A DNA stretch of 64,000 nt. Source: Alisma plantago-aquatica (lineage: Eukaryota > Streptophyta > Magnoliopsida > Alismatales > Alismataceae). Of the stretch, positions 11,379 through 24,577 are shown piece by piece. The translations under genes and the position numbers were made by a program. How positions within the stretch are numbered: position 1 is the stretch's first letter; every line of letters starts with the position of its first letter. Under the pieces are notes generated by a model. That model was given only the letters and a program-made list of their open reading frames with translations, had not been told where the DNA came from and ran no database searches. The DNA is taken from positions 503,645,303 through 503,709,302 of the forward strand of contig OY856409.1 of the NCBI GenBank assembly GCA_963693085.1. The letters are read 5' to 3'.

Positions 11379-12912
11379 GCCTTGGCCATCCCCTCATCTA
11401 GGAGTGGATGGGATAGGGTTTACAAAACCCTACAAGATGAAGGGTCAAGTATAATAGTTGGTTGGCAGCTGCGCACAACCAGTCAATCAACTAGAAAATC
11501 TTATCAATTAATTGATCTGTGGTTAGTGTCACAATAACATTAATCTTATTGCAACTATTAATGTGTTTTGTTTCAGCTATCATTGGTTGTTTGACCCATT
11601 CAAACTTGCTAATTTGACCCAGTCACTCATCTAGATGCTCCAATTGGTTGAGTGGCTACTCTGATCACATGTTGGTAACGTTCATTCTATTGGTTGATTG
11701 AACATTTCAATTGGTTGACTGGTTGGTTCCATCTGTCAGATTCAGCATAATCCAGTCATTTGATTGGACACTCTAGTTATTTGTCTAGCACACCATTCAG
11801 TCGACTAGACACTCATGTCAGTTGACTGACATCCAATAATATTTATCTTGATCACCTGAACACTTTAGTAACCAAATTAAATATTGTCCATGAATAAAAT
11901 CCTCTTCCAAGTGCATCCTATGTGTTTGACTCAATAGGTTCCAAATTATGTTGGTAGTGAATGTCCATAACTAGATTATGACACCACAAGCAATGAGTCA
12001 TATCTAGAAACACATCATTGCTATCCAAGTAATTGGAAAATTTGGAGAAAAAAATTAACCTTCATTTGTTATTAGTGCTATCGTGATCGTATATTTCCTT
12101 TGTCATAGATATCTAGATTGAAGACGAGGCATGGAATTGTCATCCCCTTAATATTCAATCTATTTTTTTACAACTAAAGCAGACCATTGAGATGCACATG
12201 AGCTCAATATCACATATTGACTCACATGATCATGACCATGTATTTCTCAGTCTCACTTATCAAGTGTCCATGATATCAACTCTGGTAGGAGGGACAAATC
12301 CTATCTACATCAATCATAGTCACGCCCCATGTGTCATAATGTACCCAAGCACCACATGTATGGAAAAACTTATTTAATGTCACGTTGAATGGTGTCAAAG
12401 TTCATCGAATGACATGATTAGTGTAGCGACGTCGGGTCTAAGAACCACAATCACCACTATTATTTTGAGAGATGATTTTGACTAACATTCCATGGTTTCT
12501 ATGTATCACTGTCAAGGTGGATTTGTACAATATGTTGTTCTCTAACAAGTACTAATGTGTTTGACTTGATATCCAATATCATAAGTTTTGAGAGATGATT
12601 TTGATTACCATTCCATGGCTTCTATGTATCACTCTCAAGGTGGATTTGCACAATACACTATTCTCTAACAAGTACTAATGTGTTTGACTTGATATCCAAT
12701 ATCATAACTAATGAGACTCTATCATCAGTTAACACACATTCTAGTCTTATATATTATTGTTGTCTATTTTTCTTCCACAATAATATTTGACTACAGACAT
12801 AACAAGAAATGTATATACTCTTATCATACATATGATCTCATTGTTGAGGTCCTTAAACCTAAAAATATATGTCATTGAGTACTATCATTCTTTAGACATC
12901 TATAGTGTTGTG
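11379..12912 (-). mobile_element. Copia LTR, minus copy, main part
   Basis: The reverse complement matches the Copia-1 LTRs. For example 12180-12360 corresponds to 37370-37600, and 12790-12905 to the stretch near 47085-47170 that contains GAGATCATATGTATAATATG. Its 3' part is cut by element A at 11379, and its first ~120 bases are displaced beyond the insertion at 12913. Together with 19302-19423 it forms one LTR, either a solo LTR or part of an element extending left. No coding capacity. Confidence 0.82.
12463..12708 (-). repeat. 123-bp tandem duplication in the copia LTR
   Basis: Two copies (12463-12585 and 12586-12708) both begin TTTTGAGAGATGATTTTGA and end with the words ATATCCAATATCATAA. 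They differ at about ten positions. The corresponding parts of the other copia LTRs have a single copy, so the duplication is private to this LTR. Confidence 0.9.
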
Positions 12913-13693
12913 TGTAAGGAGTGGGACCCACTAAGGGGACCACTCCCTACTCTATACTTTGAGAATAGTTTGGCAATTCCCAAATCATACATTTATAACA
13001 TTTAGATAGGAGGGGAGCTAAGAAACTCTTAAAATAATATGGAAAAATAGAGCAACAAAGTCATAGCAGTTGAAAGTAAGATTTAATTATGATATGATCC
13101 AATTATTTCTAAGTACTTATACACATGGACATCAAGAGAACATGAAAGAAACTAAGCTAAATGGATCAGTTACACTGGTCAACCTAGACATCTCATAAGC
13201 TTTCATGAACTATTGTTGAAAAAGTTCCATGAACCCTAGATCCTCAGGTACAACATCCTCCTCTAAGGTTGCAATAGGCTCCTCTACACCTAGGTGAAAC
13301 AGAATATCACCCAGAACATAGGAAACAATATAGAGGTCAACAAAGGTTGAGCATGTACATATATAAAACACTTTGGGCATCATATTGGTTTATAAATATA
13401 AAAGAGATGTTCCAAAAAGAAAGAGGATTGTTTGCAATTAGGTGAGTTAAAGAGAAATATAACAAAAGAAATGAGGCATATTAAAATTTAGATTACAAGC
13501 ATGATAATAAAAGTGTCTTGCAATAATAATTTACCACAAATCTCAATATAAAACAATAAGTTTTACATGCATAACACTGTAGACTAAATATACCTAAAAT
13601 AGGACCATAGAACCATATGATCATGGCCTAAAAATAAATAAGGGTGGAAACACACACCCTGGGCGGAATACAGACAACCTATATAAATGTATG

Positions 13694-16600
13694 TGTGACG
13701 TCCTCAGATTTTCTAAAACTTAATCTGATGTGTGACATCCAAACTGAAACCTCACCTCAGCGAGAATCCCAATTTAAACACCACACACTAGGCTAAGAAA
13801 GAGAAAATAAAGGGAGTCAGAAGGAAATGGCAGTAGCACATGCACATGAACAATAATAAAACCATACAACACATGTTCACCATTCAACATATAATTACAA
13901 CATGAATTGTTACAACATTTGATATTGCATATTGAATAGCAAACTTTTACATGTACATGTACTACCACTAAAACAACAGGATCTTATGACAACAGGTCCA
14001 CATGTACTACAGCGCGCCACACAACTCACAACTATCCTGGATCTTTAAGATCACATGTCCACAACCTAAACAAAAGATTACATGTGGTACACATCAGCAC
14101 AATATTCAAGAATAGTGTACGGAGTACACCTACATGTCTTTTATATACCTCTCATTACTAAGCTTGGCAATAAGATAAAACTAATACTTGGCAGTAATAG
14201 AAGAATATAATAAAAGCATATACTTGAACAAAGATGTTTATTAGAAGAAGAGAACACATATATTTTAAGAACATTTCCATCATATATCTCGTACATATGC
14301 CACCAAGGCTTTGATGTTTTTAGGCCTTATGATCTACTCCCAAGGAGTTTGAGATCATTATACAAGTGATCTACTACCAAAAAGTTTGAGCTCACTTTAA
14401 TGCACTGTATTACCAAAGAGTTTAGTGCTATCATATGATGAATCAGATATTTTATGTTTCATGTGTTCATAGCCATATAAGTATGAAAAACATCAAGCAA
14501 CATATCATTCAAGAACAAATCATTTCAATCAATATCATATGCCAAGTATTCTACTACACATATAAGACAAGCATATTGTATAATAAGCCAAGTAAGAGGT
14601 AATGGTGTACCTTCCAAGAGATATCCTAATCATCACACATATTCTTGGATCAACTATCACTCTTGTCCATACCCTGATTAAGATAAGATCACATACTAGC
14701 ATCAGATTCTCATCATCTTAACCCTAGTATGTCCAGTTTTAAGGTTAAGCTTAGGTCATTAGGATATTCTCATAATTATTTATATTCTTGTCTTGGAGTC
14801 ATCTTACTGATGTCATCTTCTGGATTATGGTTCATTATCTGAACATTAGGTTCCATATATTTTTTGTGCACATATTAACCCTAGTTTATATATACATTAT
14901 TCAAATTAGGGTTACAACCCATGTATTAAGGGTCATCTTCATATAACATGAATTCTATGCATCATAATGATCTCATAATTAAATCTGAGGTTCCACAAAA
15001 TGACATCATCTTACTATGTAAATTTCATCATTTATTGAGCATGTATGTATTTATTGCATTTTATTTAGGGTTAAAAGCCCTAATTAGTCATATGGAGTAA
15101 ATTACATGATTTTGTGCATCAACACCATAATTACTGACATCATATGGGTTATGAGTCACATTTAGGAGTTACTGAAATATTTTCATAATTTTAGTTTATC
15201 GTTTGGAATTTATTACTCATGAAATAAATATAATACAACTTACATGATATTACTGAGATTAGTGTATCAAAAGCTTGATATTATGCTTTTATGTTGTTCT
15301 ATACATTTTTTGAGAATTTTGATATATTATATGTATTTTTCTGATAAGCGGGCTATTTACTATACATTTTCTAAGATCTTAGCATTTTTGAGATTTTTAT
15401 TTCTATCTGGCCAATCGATGGCCTCCACATGTCCATATTGGGTGTGGCTCACTCGACTTGTTCCAATCACGGACCCGCCTGGTTCAACATCTAGCCAGCC
15501 GATTTTTTGGTTGAGCCATACTGATTCAGTTGGTTCGTAGGGTGGTATAGTCGAGTCAACGCGGTCCACATCCCTTCTCCATATCATGCGAGTGTCCTTC
15601 GTGTTGTAGGGTGCCGCTGCAAGCTCTGTCTTCTGGTGAGTGAAGGAGGTTAGTAAAGCATGGCTTGCATAAAATTGTTTGTGCGGTCACTTTCATAAAG
15701 GCCTTCTGAGTTAGGACGACGACTTATGGAATCCTGGATCCCTCTAGGGCACAATATCGTCAGGGTGACCAGAGTAGGTGGTTTGTGGTAAAGAAGAAGA
15801 AGAATAAGGATAGCTTGGTTCAGGAATTTCTGAGCCTTCTTGAGGCATCGTTGAGATATCTGGGAGCACCTTGAGGCTTGAGGGAGGGTTGAAATGAAGA
15901 GATGGAGGTGGCAGCGGCCTGAGCAGGAGCTATGTCGAGGAGGAGGTGATCAGAGAGGGCTTGGTTGCAGTTAGAATCATCGGGCTCTGCTCTAGATGAA
16001 TTGGATGGAGGAAGAGATGAAAGGCATCCACACATGCATGTGGATGTGCTATATGGGCGAGAGGAGGACAGCGCGCAGAAAGCCCAATTGATTTGGGCGT
16101 GCTGGAGAGGGTAGTTGCCAGAGTTAGTCGTGGAGGTGGTTCTAGGCTTCACTGGAGGTCGTGTGAGGGTTGGTGAGTTCATGGTGATGAGGAGGAGGCA
16201 ACGCCTCAGTCAGTTTTCTGTGAGGAGGGTCAGAGGGAGGGGTGTGGTCATCATTCATGGTCCCCAACCATAGCCACAATCTGCGGATTGGGCTGACGTT
16301 GAGGATGACTCCTCAGTTGTTCGATCCATCCAGGATCCATGGAACCCTCATTGGGTGGCTCAGATGTGGTGCACGAAAAGACCAGGGGCGTGACATTTCA
16401 TTTCTCTCAAAGCCTAAGTTTCTTAATATGAAACATTAACCCAAAATATCAAATATGCATATTATTTCACAAGCTTCAAACCTAAATAACTCCCTCTAGG
16501 ATACTCCAATTGCCACCAAATTTTAACCATAGATTTGCTACCCCTCAAGCTACATTCTATTAAATTTTTGTGCGAAATTATCATTGCTTGACCCATAAAA

Positions 16601-17215
16601 TAAATACCTCAAAATGGCACATACTTAGGGGGGAAATAGACATAATTAGGGATCTTAGTCATGATATCAACATCAATCACCAACCAAACCTTACCAAATC
16701 ACTTATAACTCTTAATATAACTCAACATTAATGAATTCACTTATGTCATTGGACATTTAGGGATTCTAAAATTCCACTCCATCACATCCTACACACCTTA
16801 AAAGATATTTTGTCCTCGAAATTAAGCCAGAAATCCACTCTATCACAGTATGGTTGTACATAAGTACCACTATTCTAGATATTATAGTCAAACATGTAGC
16901 ATGCATAAAATAGAGTAACAAGAGTAGCATTTTAGTCAATTTCTCATCAAATAAAGGCAACAAGCAAGAGGGGTCCAAGAACTCATATAATCATGATTGT
17001 TTAATAAGCATAGGAATATAATCAATTCAGATCAGGAACTACAAATGTTCAAAGATTTAGATTACCAAAAAAATAACAATTCAAGAGATGTCTCATTAAA
17101 ATGAATGTGTATTTCAATCAAATAATTCCCAAAATAAAATAGAAGATGCATATACCTTATACGCAAACCTATGCATTCAGTAACACCTCCTAGTCTTAGG
17201 GTCAGGGTTGTCACA
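13694..17215 (-). mobile_element. Nested LTR-derived segment, boundaries unresolved
   Basis: LTR-like signals cluster here without a matching target-site duplication. There is a TGTGACGTCCTCAG end at 13694 and a GGGGCGTGACA end at 16395 (minus TGTCACGCCCC). A further GGTTGTCACA end lies at 17215. A Gypsy pol-end/polypurine signature lies on the minus strand at 16796-16821. The block at 15440-16395 is GC-richer than its surroundings. A 120-codon Pro/Ser-rich minus frame at 15820-16182 lies in it but matches nothing I recognise. Most likely a decayed insertion with part of its interior and one or both ends lost. Confidence 0.4.
16796..16821 (-). promoter_or_regulatory. Polypurine-tract/pol-end signature
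   Basis: On the minus strand TTTCGAGGACAAAATAT is followed by CTTTTAAGG. Gypsy elements in plants often end their pol region with a GAGGACNAAAT box followed by a purine run just before the 3' LTR. The following TGTGTAGGATGTGATGG could be the start of that LTR. Confidence 0.5.
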
Positions 17216-19301
17216 ACCTAATAACAATATATGTGCACCAATTAATATAAATTGCATTGAATCCCTTACTTAGGAAATGAACCTATTGTAATCTAGAAAT
17301 CTAATTGTGAAACACATCCCATTAAATCAGTCGCATTTTTCTGATTTCAAAATTTTTTTATATGTATTATTTGGACAAGTTGATAATTTCTTATGAATTT
17401 TACACGGTCGATACATTTCTGAAAAGGAAGGGAAATTGAATTGGGAAAGGACCATATTGCCCTTGAAGAAGATGTGATTATTAACATGAATGTGGCGTTA
17501 AAACTTTAATCATAAACATTTGATAACCCTTGGTCAAACACGGGTCAAAAATTGGGTAAAAGATGATTTCACCCTTCTTGGGTGACACTGACAAAAGATA
17601 TTCATCATGGCCGAACTTGGGAAAAGCATACCCACCTAACTCTTCCTAAATTACAGAAGGTAGTAGCTATGGAGCTCTAGGACCTCGGGCTCCAACAACA
17701 ATGGCAGTGACCCTACCCTTCCTTTCTCCTAGAACCACTCCAGTGACCCCATCATGGTCACCAAGACCAGGAAACCCCTTTTACCTAGGCGCCACCATGG
17801 CCCTAGCTTGTAGGTGGCTTGCTCACCATTGTCAAGCATCAACGGCGTTGGGATCATAGGTGAAACACGAAATCAATGAAAAGTAGTGTCAAAATGAAGT
17901 ATGTGGCATCATGTGAGAATAAGACATATGGAGGTAGGGTAACCGAAGGCGGAACAAGGAGAAGACCCTTGTGTCGACTGGCTAGGTAGAAGATCATTGG
18001 GGTAGACAAAGCCTAGGAGAGAAACTAGAAAATCCAATAATGACTAGCATTCTTGGGGGCGTCGACCCCTCCAAGAACTCTTCCCAATATGTACAATGGT
18101 AGAGGATAGTTTCCACATGGGTCAGGGATCATTAGGACCCCTCTCTGTGGTGAGATAAAATATAGGAAGGCATAGGCATTTTTTGACCAAACAAACCAGA
18201 GGATGCCATGACAAGATGAGTACACAAAAAGAAAGAATGGGGCCCCAAGATGGTTACCTCATGACCAATTGTTCTGAGGTGTCCAACACATCCACTGATT
18301 TGATTTTCTCACTGAGAAGAAGGACAGAGCCAACAACAACTCTTGCAATGCCATAGGAGAAATTGATCATGGAGGAAGCCTTGAGGGAAGGTGATGAAAC
18401 TTCCTATATGTATAGAATTGGGAGTTGGATGTTGGTTCAAAGTGGATTGGGAGGAGGAGTCAAAGACTGAGACTATGGTTTTAAGGGGAAATGGGTGTTT
18501 CTTATTTACATGACCACTCACCCTATGTAAGTGATCACTAGACTCAATAGGAAAGGCGGAATCCATAGGCAAAGAAAGCACAAGGCTTGGACGACTATAG
18601 TGATCATGAAGCCATTGACAAAAGGGTGCATACTATTTCCACTTGGCTTGTGGGGAAACCAGAGGAAGGGGATGACTCATTCTACTCCCCAAAAATCCAT
18701 ATAGTTCACCCAAGACGGGCTCTAAGGTTAGAGGGTTTGTGACCAATAATGTTAATTAATTAGAATGTAAACATAGGTCTAGACATGTATTTATTATCGG
18801 GTAAAATTGAGGGTACAAATGATATCTGATTGAACCCAAATTTTAAGGGTTCTTTATTACGAACATGATGGAACCTAATTATTACCTTAGATCCAAGTTA
18901 TAAGGTTCATAAGGTCTTAATTATACCATGGTTCACTAAAACCCTAATTAGGATTTTTGATTCAAATACATGGTCAACAATTGGGATTTCACACATAATC
19001 TTGAAGTAAGTTTTGATTCAAATACTAGGTCTAACCTAGTGTCTAAGTGTATATTACTATGGTCAAGACGTCTAATTTAGTATTATTACTAATTAATTCC
19101 CTAATATAAGTATTATGGTAACAATAACCTATGATTAAATTTCTATGGAACCCTAATGAGTCAATTACAGTTAAAAGATCCAAATGCTAACTGGTTTACT
19201 CTAAAATAGGAAGAATGGTCTTTAACAAGTGCCTAAAAAATTAAGGGACAAGGAAAGAGAAAAGAAAGGTTTGTACCTGGAATTGGGGATGTTACATTGT
19301 G

Positions 19302-19423
19302 TCATCATTTCATAACTAAAACAAACATATATAAACATAATCAGATTTATTATTATCAAATAAAGTACATGATGCCACATTATAGTCATCATATGATTGG
19401 CACAATGGACATGCATACCAACA
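19302..19423 (-). mobile_element. Copia LTR, minus copy, first ~120 bases
   Basis: Reverse complement of the start of the Copia-1 LTR (compare 46969-47085): it contains the shared word ATCAAATAAAGTA and ends GCATACCAACA, the complement of a TGTTGGT... start. It completes the LTR whose main part lies at 11379-12912, split by the insertion at 12913-19296. Confidence 0.8.
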
Positions 19424-19718
19424 AATAATGCACAAGACTAGCTTTAATGGTGAGTGATGACTATGCCTCTTTATTCATGATATTAGTTATCAACTCAGAT
19501 GCATGGGTACTTGTTAGAGAACAAGTTGTACTAGACTGACCCACCTTGAGATTGGCAGATGGAAGTCATTTAATGGCATGTCAGAGTCATATCTCAATGT
19601 GATAGTGGTGACTATGATACCTAGACATGAAGTCACTGTAGTAACACATGTTGTTCAATGCACTTTGATACTAGCCCAACATTCTTTGAAATACGAGTTG
19701 CCAAAAAGGTTGTGATTG
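19424..19718 (+). mobile_element. Copia-1 5' LTR, left fragment
   Basis: Matches 47212-47500 of the Copia-1 3' LTR, including GGATGGGTACTTGTTAGAGA-type sequence, but lacks the first ~245 bases of the LTR. It begins immediately after the TG end of the opposite-strand copia LTR. It is interrupted after 19718 by the element ending at 37364; the sequence continues in register at 37365. Confidence 0.85.
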
Positions 19719-22700
19719 TGTAAGGAGTGGGAACCAAGAGGGGAACCATTCCCTACTAGAAATAAAAAGGCAACATTCCTTGAACCAAACACCACATAAA
19801 AAATTTCACCAAAGGGATGATAACCCATTCATTCAACATGTATGTATCATAACACAAAAAGTAGCAGTGGAAGAGAAATTTATCTAACTATTATAGAACT
19901 TGATATCATTATACATCACCACACCACACATGGGTGAGTCAAAGGAAAACTATCTTAGAGAAATAAGGATCCATTTGAGGGTCATCTAACCACTTCTTTC
20001 AAGTCTCCCAAAAGCTCAACTTCCAAGGTTGTTGTCCAAGTCCACCTTTCTATCCTCTCCTTGATCTAAACCTGGGGATGGAAGCATACCCCACAAAAAG
20101 GAGAAGAAAAGGAAACATCAATAAAGGCTGGTATGTGCATGCTAAATAGGAATTTGAACATTAAATAAAGAATAAAGGGCAACAAGTATAAAAGTCTTCC
20201 CAAAAAAAAGTAAAGTACTACCCAATCAAGCATAAAAGAATATAACCAACAAAATAAGAATGAAAGAAAAGAGTATATGGACAAGGCATACATGTGTAAC
20301 GTTGGTGAAAACACCAGAATAATATATCATGTTGGTAGGAAATACACATCTACCATAAATGTGGGGTGAGTAGGAAACGATACACATATACTTGAATGTG
20401 GGGTGAGCAAGAAACGATAAACATCTGCTCGAATAGGAATTTTAACATCTGTCCCTATATATAAGTATGCAGGAATTTTAACATTTACATTCACACATGT
20501 GGGAATTTTAACATCCACATGAAAAACACATTCAACATTATACTAGTAGTCACCACATGATGCATAACAAAAGAATAAGCAAGAAATAAGAGAATATGAA
20601 ATTAAGAATATCCAACATGATGTGCTACATAAGCATCCACTACTATGGTGGTAAAAGAAGCACATATCAACAGATAATCATCCACCTTAAAGTAGACACA
20701 TAACATCAAATAAGTTCAACATGCAACAAGACACACAAAAAAAGAGTCCAAGAGAATATCCATGATCACAAGATTAGTAACAAAATAAGATACTTCACAT
20801 GAAGAATAATATCCAAAAGAACAAGATAATTTGTAGGCTAATGTCAATAGGACCAAGAGAATGATAAAAATAGGTTATTTCACAACATAGAATAATAGGG
20901 GATGCAAACATACCTCAACTTCAGATTCAAACTGATCCAAAGTCCAACTAGGTCCAAACCTAAGCCTTCGAAGAACCTATTACACATATAGGTAGATTTT
21001 GAGTTAATATCACATTGATTATTAAACCCTAAAAACCACATTTTTTCTTTTATATGAATTAGGTTGTAAAAACTATGCCACATTTTATTTTATGTTATTA
21101 GGAGTCTAAAACATATTTTATTATATTTTTCTGACTTATAGATATTTAGTTATGATTTTTACAAGTTAATTCCTATTTAATTAGATTCATTGGAATCACA
21201 TGTTATTAAACATTGTATTTAGTCTTTAAAACTGGTATCATTAGATAGGTCTCGTTTTTCTCATTTTATTGGCTATTTTTACACATTTTTCTAATCAACA
21301 AATAATTAGTTATCATTTTTGCAAAATAGACCAATTTGAATATCTGAAAATTCCACGTAGGCAAAATAAAATCCACATCGAGCCCGCTGAGGTGGCCCAA
21401 TCCCTGGTGGCTGGCTTGCATCATCAGTGACCAGCACAGCGCTAAGTCAAGGAACCAAAACTAAGGTTGAAAGATGCCAATACCCTTCCCGGAAAATAAA
21501 GTGTAAAGGGGACACAAAAGGGCAAAATAGTATTCTAACCAAGGGTTGTCCCCCCCCCCAAAACCATGCTCTCCATTGTTGCAAAGTAGCAAGGTAGCAC
21601 CTACTACCGAAGGGGAAAATGAGAACCCAGGGGAAAAAAAACTCATGCGGGACAAAACAGAATGCCTCGAAGGAAACAGACTGAGACAAAGGGCTCGTTG
21701 ATTGCAGAAGAAAGGCAAGCTCCAGCGAGATATATCACAATGTCAAAACTCACACAAAGAGGATTAGAAAAGGGGAAATCAAAGTGTGTACCTCCTTGGT
21801 CCAATTAATAGTGTCTAGAGCTCTGAGGGGTCAACAAGACGGAGTTGGGACGGTTTGAGAGGAGCCTGAAGGTCTGAAGCTCGCCGTCGAAGTTGAAGTG
21901 GTCACAACGCATCGACCGGTCCAGGTCAGGTACTCTCTGATGTCATTGGGGATGGTAGGGGTGATAGAAGGCCTTGGTTGGGGTTCAAAGATGGTGGGAA
22001 TGTAGGTATTTATAGATGAGGTAGAACAGAAGGATATGGATCCTTGTCAGAACTTAAAATAGGGGAGTGGGAAAGAGAGATTTATCATTTGAGAAGTGCG
22101 GAGGATGAAAGAATAGGACAGTAGGGATCAAACATATCAGAAATGGATGAGGAAAGTGAGGGAGAAGGAATTAGAGGCAAAATAGGAAAGGAAAGAGAGA
22201 TAGGAGAGAGGGAAACTCGAAGCTACTACAACAAACAAGAAAGAAAAAAGAAAGGAAGAAGACAAAGGAACGACAATTGGATCAAAACAATCGAATGGTA
22301 GTTGTAGATTCTAAGTTGTAAAGAGAAAAGGAAAGAACTGTGTGTCAGTCCAAATTGAACCATAAATACATCCATGAACCGTGTGACAGAATAATACAAA
22401 TAGAATTTGATTCTGAATAAAGTGAGGTCAAATTGATTTCCTTTTTCTCTTTCCTTAATTGGAGATCCAACCCTTATCCAAATTAAGTAAAACTTTATAC
22501 ATTGGTTAAATTAGGTATGTAGATTCTGATTCTCCACTTAGATTTTCTTTTTGATGATTTTTGATGCATTAAATAACCAAATCTTAATTTCTCTTTCCTC
22601 ATGCATTAATGACATTAGGATTATCCAAATTAGGTGAAACTTCATCCTCAAGTTAACTTAAGTGTGTTGAACACGAATTGACCTTAATTTCCAACTTTTG

Positions 22701-23133
22701 GTGTCATATATCACATTTATTTATCACTTATGTCTTTTATACATTTTCTCTCTCCTAAACAACCTAATATTTCAAGGTGGTCCAAATTAGATGAAAATAG
22801 ACTTGTAGGCTTATTTTTATGTGTAGATTACAAATTTGAAGTTTATTTTCACTTTTATGACTTTCTCATAAGAGTTATGTCACTTGGCCCACTAATGGCC
22901 CATTAACTAAATTAGTCATCCAATTAAGTTCTTTATCTTCTTATTACCACCATATGTATCATATATGATTATTAAGAAGTATGTGTCATGTTTTACACCA
23001 TATACTCTTATGACACCTTTTATGTTACATTATTGGCTGAATTACATGCATTAGCTTAATAGGCTTTAACTTTTTTTAGCTAAATTTAAAAGGTCAAAGT
23101 TCTTGGGAAGGGTTCTAGTTTTAGAATGTTATA
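19719..23133 (-). mobile_element. Gag-only Gypsy-like element, 3' LTR
   Basis: A 3415-bp LTR on the minus strand, from TATAACATTC at 23133 to the family terminus ...CCACTCCTTACA at 19719. It matches the other LTR (24578-25581 plus 34964-37364, 3405 bp without the duplicated TSD) along its whole length with frequent substitutions, so the insertion is old. The first bases (TATAAC) have mutated from TGTAAC. TSD: GATTG at 19714-19718 against AATTG at 37365-37369. The uninterrupted target is visible in the Copia-1 3' LTR near 47500. Confidence 0.92.
22007..22015 (-). promoter_or_regulatory. TATA box in the 3' LTR
   Basis: Minus-strand CTATAAATA, conserved at 36241-36250 in the other LTR although the surrounding sequence has diverged. 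It lies about one third of the way into the LTR, as expected for U3. Confidence 0.6.
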
Positions 23134-23344
23134 GCACACCAACTCTTAAAGGGATTTCATCCTCAAAATCAAAACATCCATAAGCAAACAACTATTCACC
23201 ACCCCTTAAAGGATTCATCTTGTTAAGTCAAACTAATCTTTAGGTACAAAAGGTTCAACTACACTTCCTTACATCCAACTACATAAGCATCATGAAAAAA
23301 GGAAACATAACTTGTAAAGACTAACTATGGAACTATGGGTTAAC

Positions 23345-24470
23345 TTATTCTTGTATGTGGTCATCCTCATGAACCTCTTTTGTATCCAAAGCATAAACTC
23401 TTCTAGCCCTTCTTTCCACGAGTCTTTTACCATTATTTCCATTATTGTTGGCAATATTTTGAGGAGGTGCTTGTTGTTGAGTTGGTGCTTGTCCTTTACC
23501 AAGATGGCGGTAGTAAGGGCAGACATGTCTAGGTTCATTGTAGTGATGACATTTTGGTAGTCTATCCTTCTTTCGTGCAACATGGTCCTCAGAACGACGA
23601 TCACCATCAGGGTTCTTCCTCTTGTGATTGTTTTCTTTGTGGGACTGGAATCCAAGATACGATTCCATAACTAAGGCCTTATCCACCATCTATTGAAAGG
23701 CCAAGGGTAGTTGTGGGATAAGAGCATGACCTATATTATAGTTGAGTCCTTGTAAGAATAGCTCAAATATATGCTCCTCATGTAGTCCTTCAACATACCT
23801 CTCAAGCAAGAGGAACTTTTGTACATAAGCAGAAACAATCATGGCACCTTGTTTCAAACTATAGAACTCAGCTTCCTTCTTCTTCAAAGCAATAGTGCAG
23901 ATGTACTTTCCATGGAAGAGAGCCAAAAACTCTACCTAATACATGGTTGAGGTGTCTCTAGTTCTTGCAATTCCATTCCACCAAACTCTTGTTGGTCCTT
24001 CTAGAATGTATGAAGCAAATTAATCTAACCTTCTGGTGTGGAGGACATGCCATGCCATCAAAAGTCCTCTCTATAGCCAACACCCAATCATCAACTTTGT
24101 CCACCATCTCTAGCTATCCTTCACCCTTGAAGTAGGGTAGTTGCATCTTCATGAAATCCATGATTGAGTACTCCTTAGGTTTGTCAAACACATGTGGGTT
24201 GTTTAACTTCCCTGCCATAGATGTGGAGAGAATTTGTCAGAGCATGCTCAATTCTTGCTCAAGAGTGATAATTATGCCCATACTAGTAGAGGCTAGGGTC
24301 TCGTGACCTACTAATGGCCCACTTCCAGATGGAGGAGTACCTTGAGTCACTGGTGTGGTAAAGGGTTGATCCATCCTTGGCATCCCAAACCTAGGGTTTT
24401 GGGGTGTCTCGTAGCTAGACATGTTGTCAAGAGTCGAGTTATCTCCCACCATGAGGGTTTTTGCTTGCAC
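23345..24470 (-). pseudogene. Degenerate Gypsy gag
   Basis: Encodes a retrotransposon capsid/nucleocapsid relic. The start chosen is the ATG at 24470, followed by a Pro/Thr/Ser/Gly-rich N-terminus. A capsid segment follows (about 24220-23690) with recognisable words such as FDGMACPPHQKVRL and KKKEAEFYSLKQGAM. The C-terminal part (23689-23345) is basic, then Gln/Asn-rich. The knuckle reads CHHYNEPRHVCPYY: positions 1 and 9 (C, H) are kept, but cysteines 4 and 14 have become tyrosine, so zinc binding is lost. In-frame stops and at least two frameshifts break it. Members of this family normally continue into protease; here the frame ends near 23345 and the LTR follows. Confidence 0.88.
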
Positions 24471-24560
24471 AAGGCAAGTGTACTAGGTATAAGCATCTTA
24501 TGATAAAGGTAAACATCCTAAGGGAGAGAGGATTGAAATAGTTAGATAACTGACTGCTAG

Positions 24561-24574
24561 TGGCTCTAATACCA
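24561..24574 (-). promoter_or_regulatory. Primer-binding site of the gag-only element
   Basis: Minus-strand TGGTATTAGAGCCA, three bases after the 5' LTR end at 24578. Same tRNA-Met-like variant and same three-base offset as at 2701-2714. Confidence 0.82.
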
Positions 24575-24577
24575 TGT

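Larger units (their letters stand above)
12913..19296 (-). mobile_element. LTR composite of the CTCCTTACA family, TSD TTGTG
   Basis: Read on the minus strand, it starts TGTAACATCCCCAATTCC at 19296 and ends GTGGGTCCCACTCCTTACA at 12913. TTGTG flanks it at 12908-12912 and 19297-19301, and copia LTR sequence resumes on both sides in register, which confirms the insertion. It shares the terminal hairpin GGAGTGG...CCACTCC with element A and the 19719-37364 element. No second copy of the terminus lies inside, so it is best read as a solo LTR (about 2.9 kb: 12913-13693 plus 17216-19296) carrying nested material. No coding sequence is supported. Confidence 0.75.
23134..24577 (-). mobile_element. Interior of the gag-only element
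   Basis: Only 1444 bp separate the two LTRs. On the minus strand the order is PBS, gag, a short tail, then the pol-end box GAGGATGAAATCCCTTTAAG just before the 3' LTR. There is no room for protease, RT, RNase H or integrase and no trace of them, so pol was deleted and any movement must have relied on another element. Confidence 0.9.

Noticed and set aside
15244..15587. Overlapping plus and minus frames of 75-98 codons
   Set aside because: Within LTR sequence; no homology or conserved counterpart.
15820..16182. 120-codon Pro/Ser-rich minus frame
   Set aside because: Sits in the GC-richer part of a decayed LTR segment; no recognisable domain, and such regions often give long chance frames.
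13694..16395. Solo LTR with ends TGTGACGTCC and GCGTGACA
   Set aside because: Flanking five-base words (GTATG and TTTCA) do not match, so the boundaries cannot be claimed; kept only as an unresolved nested segment.
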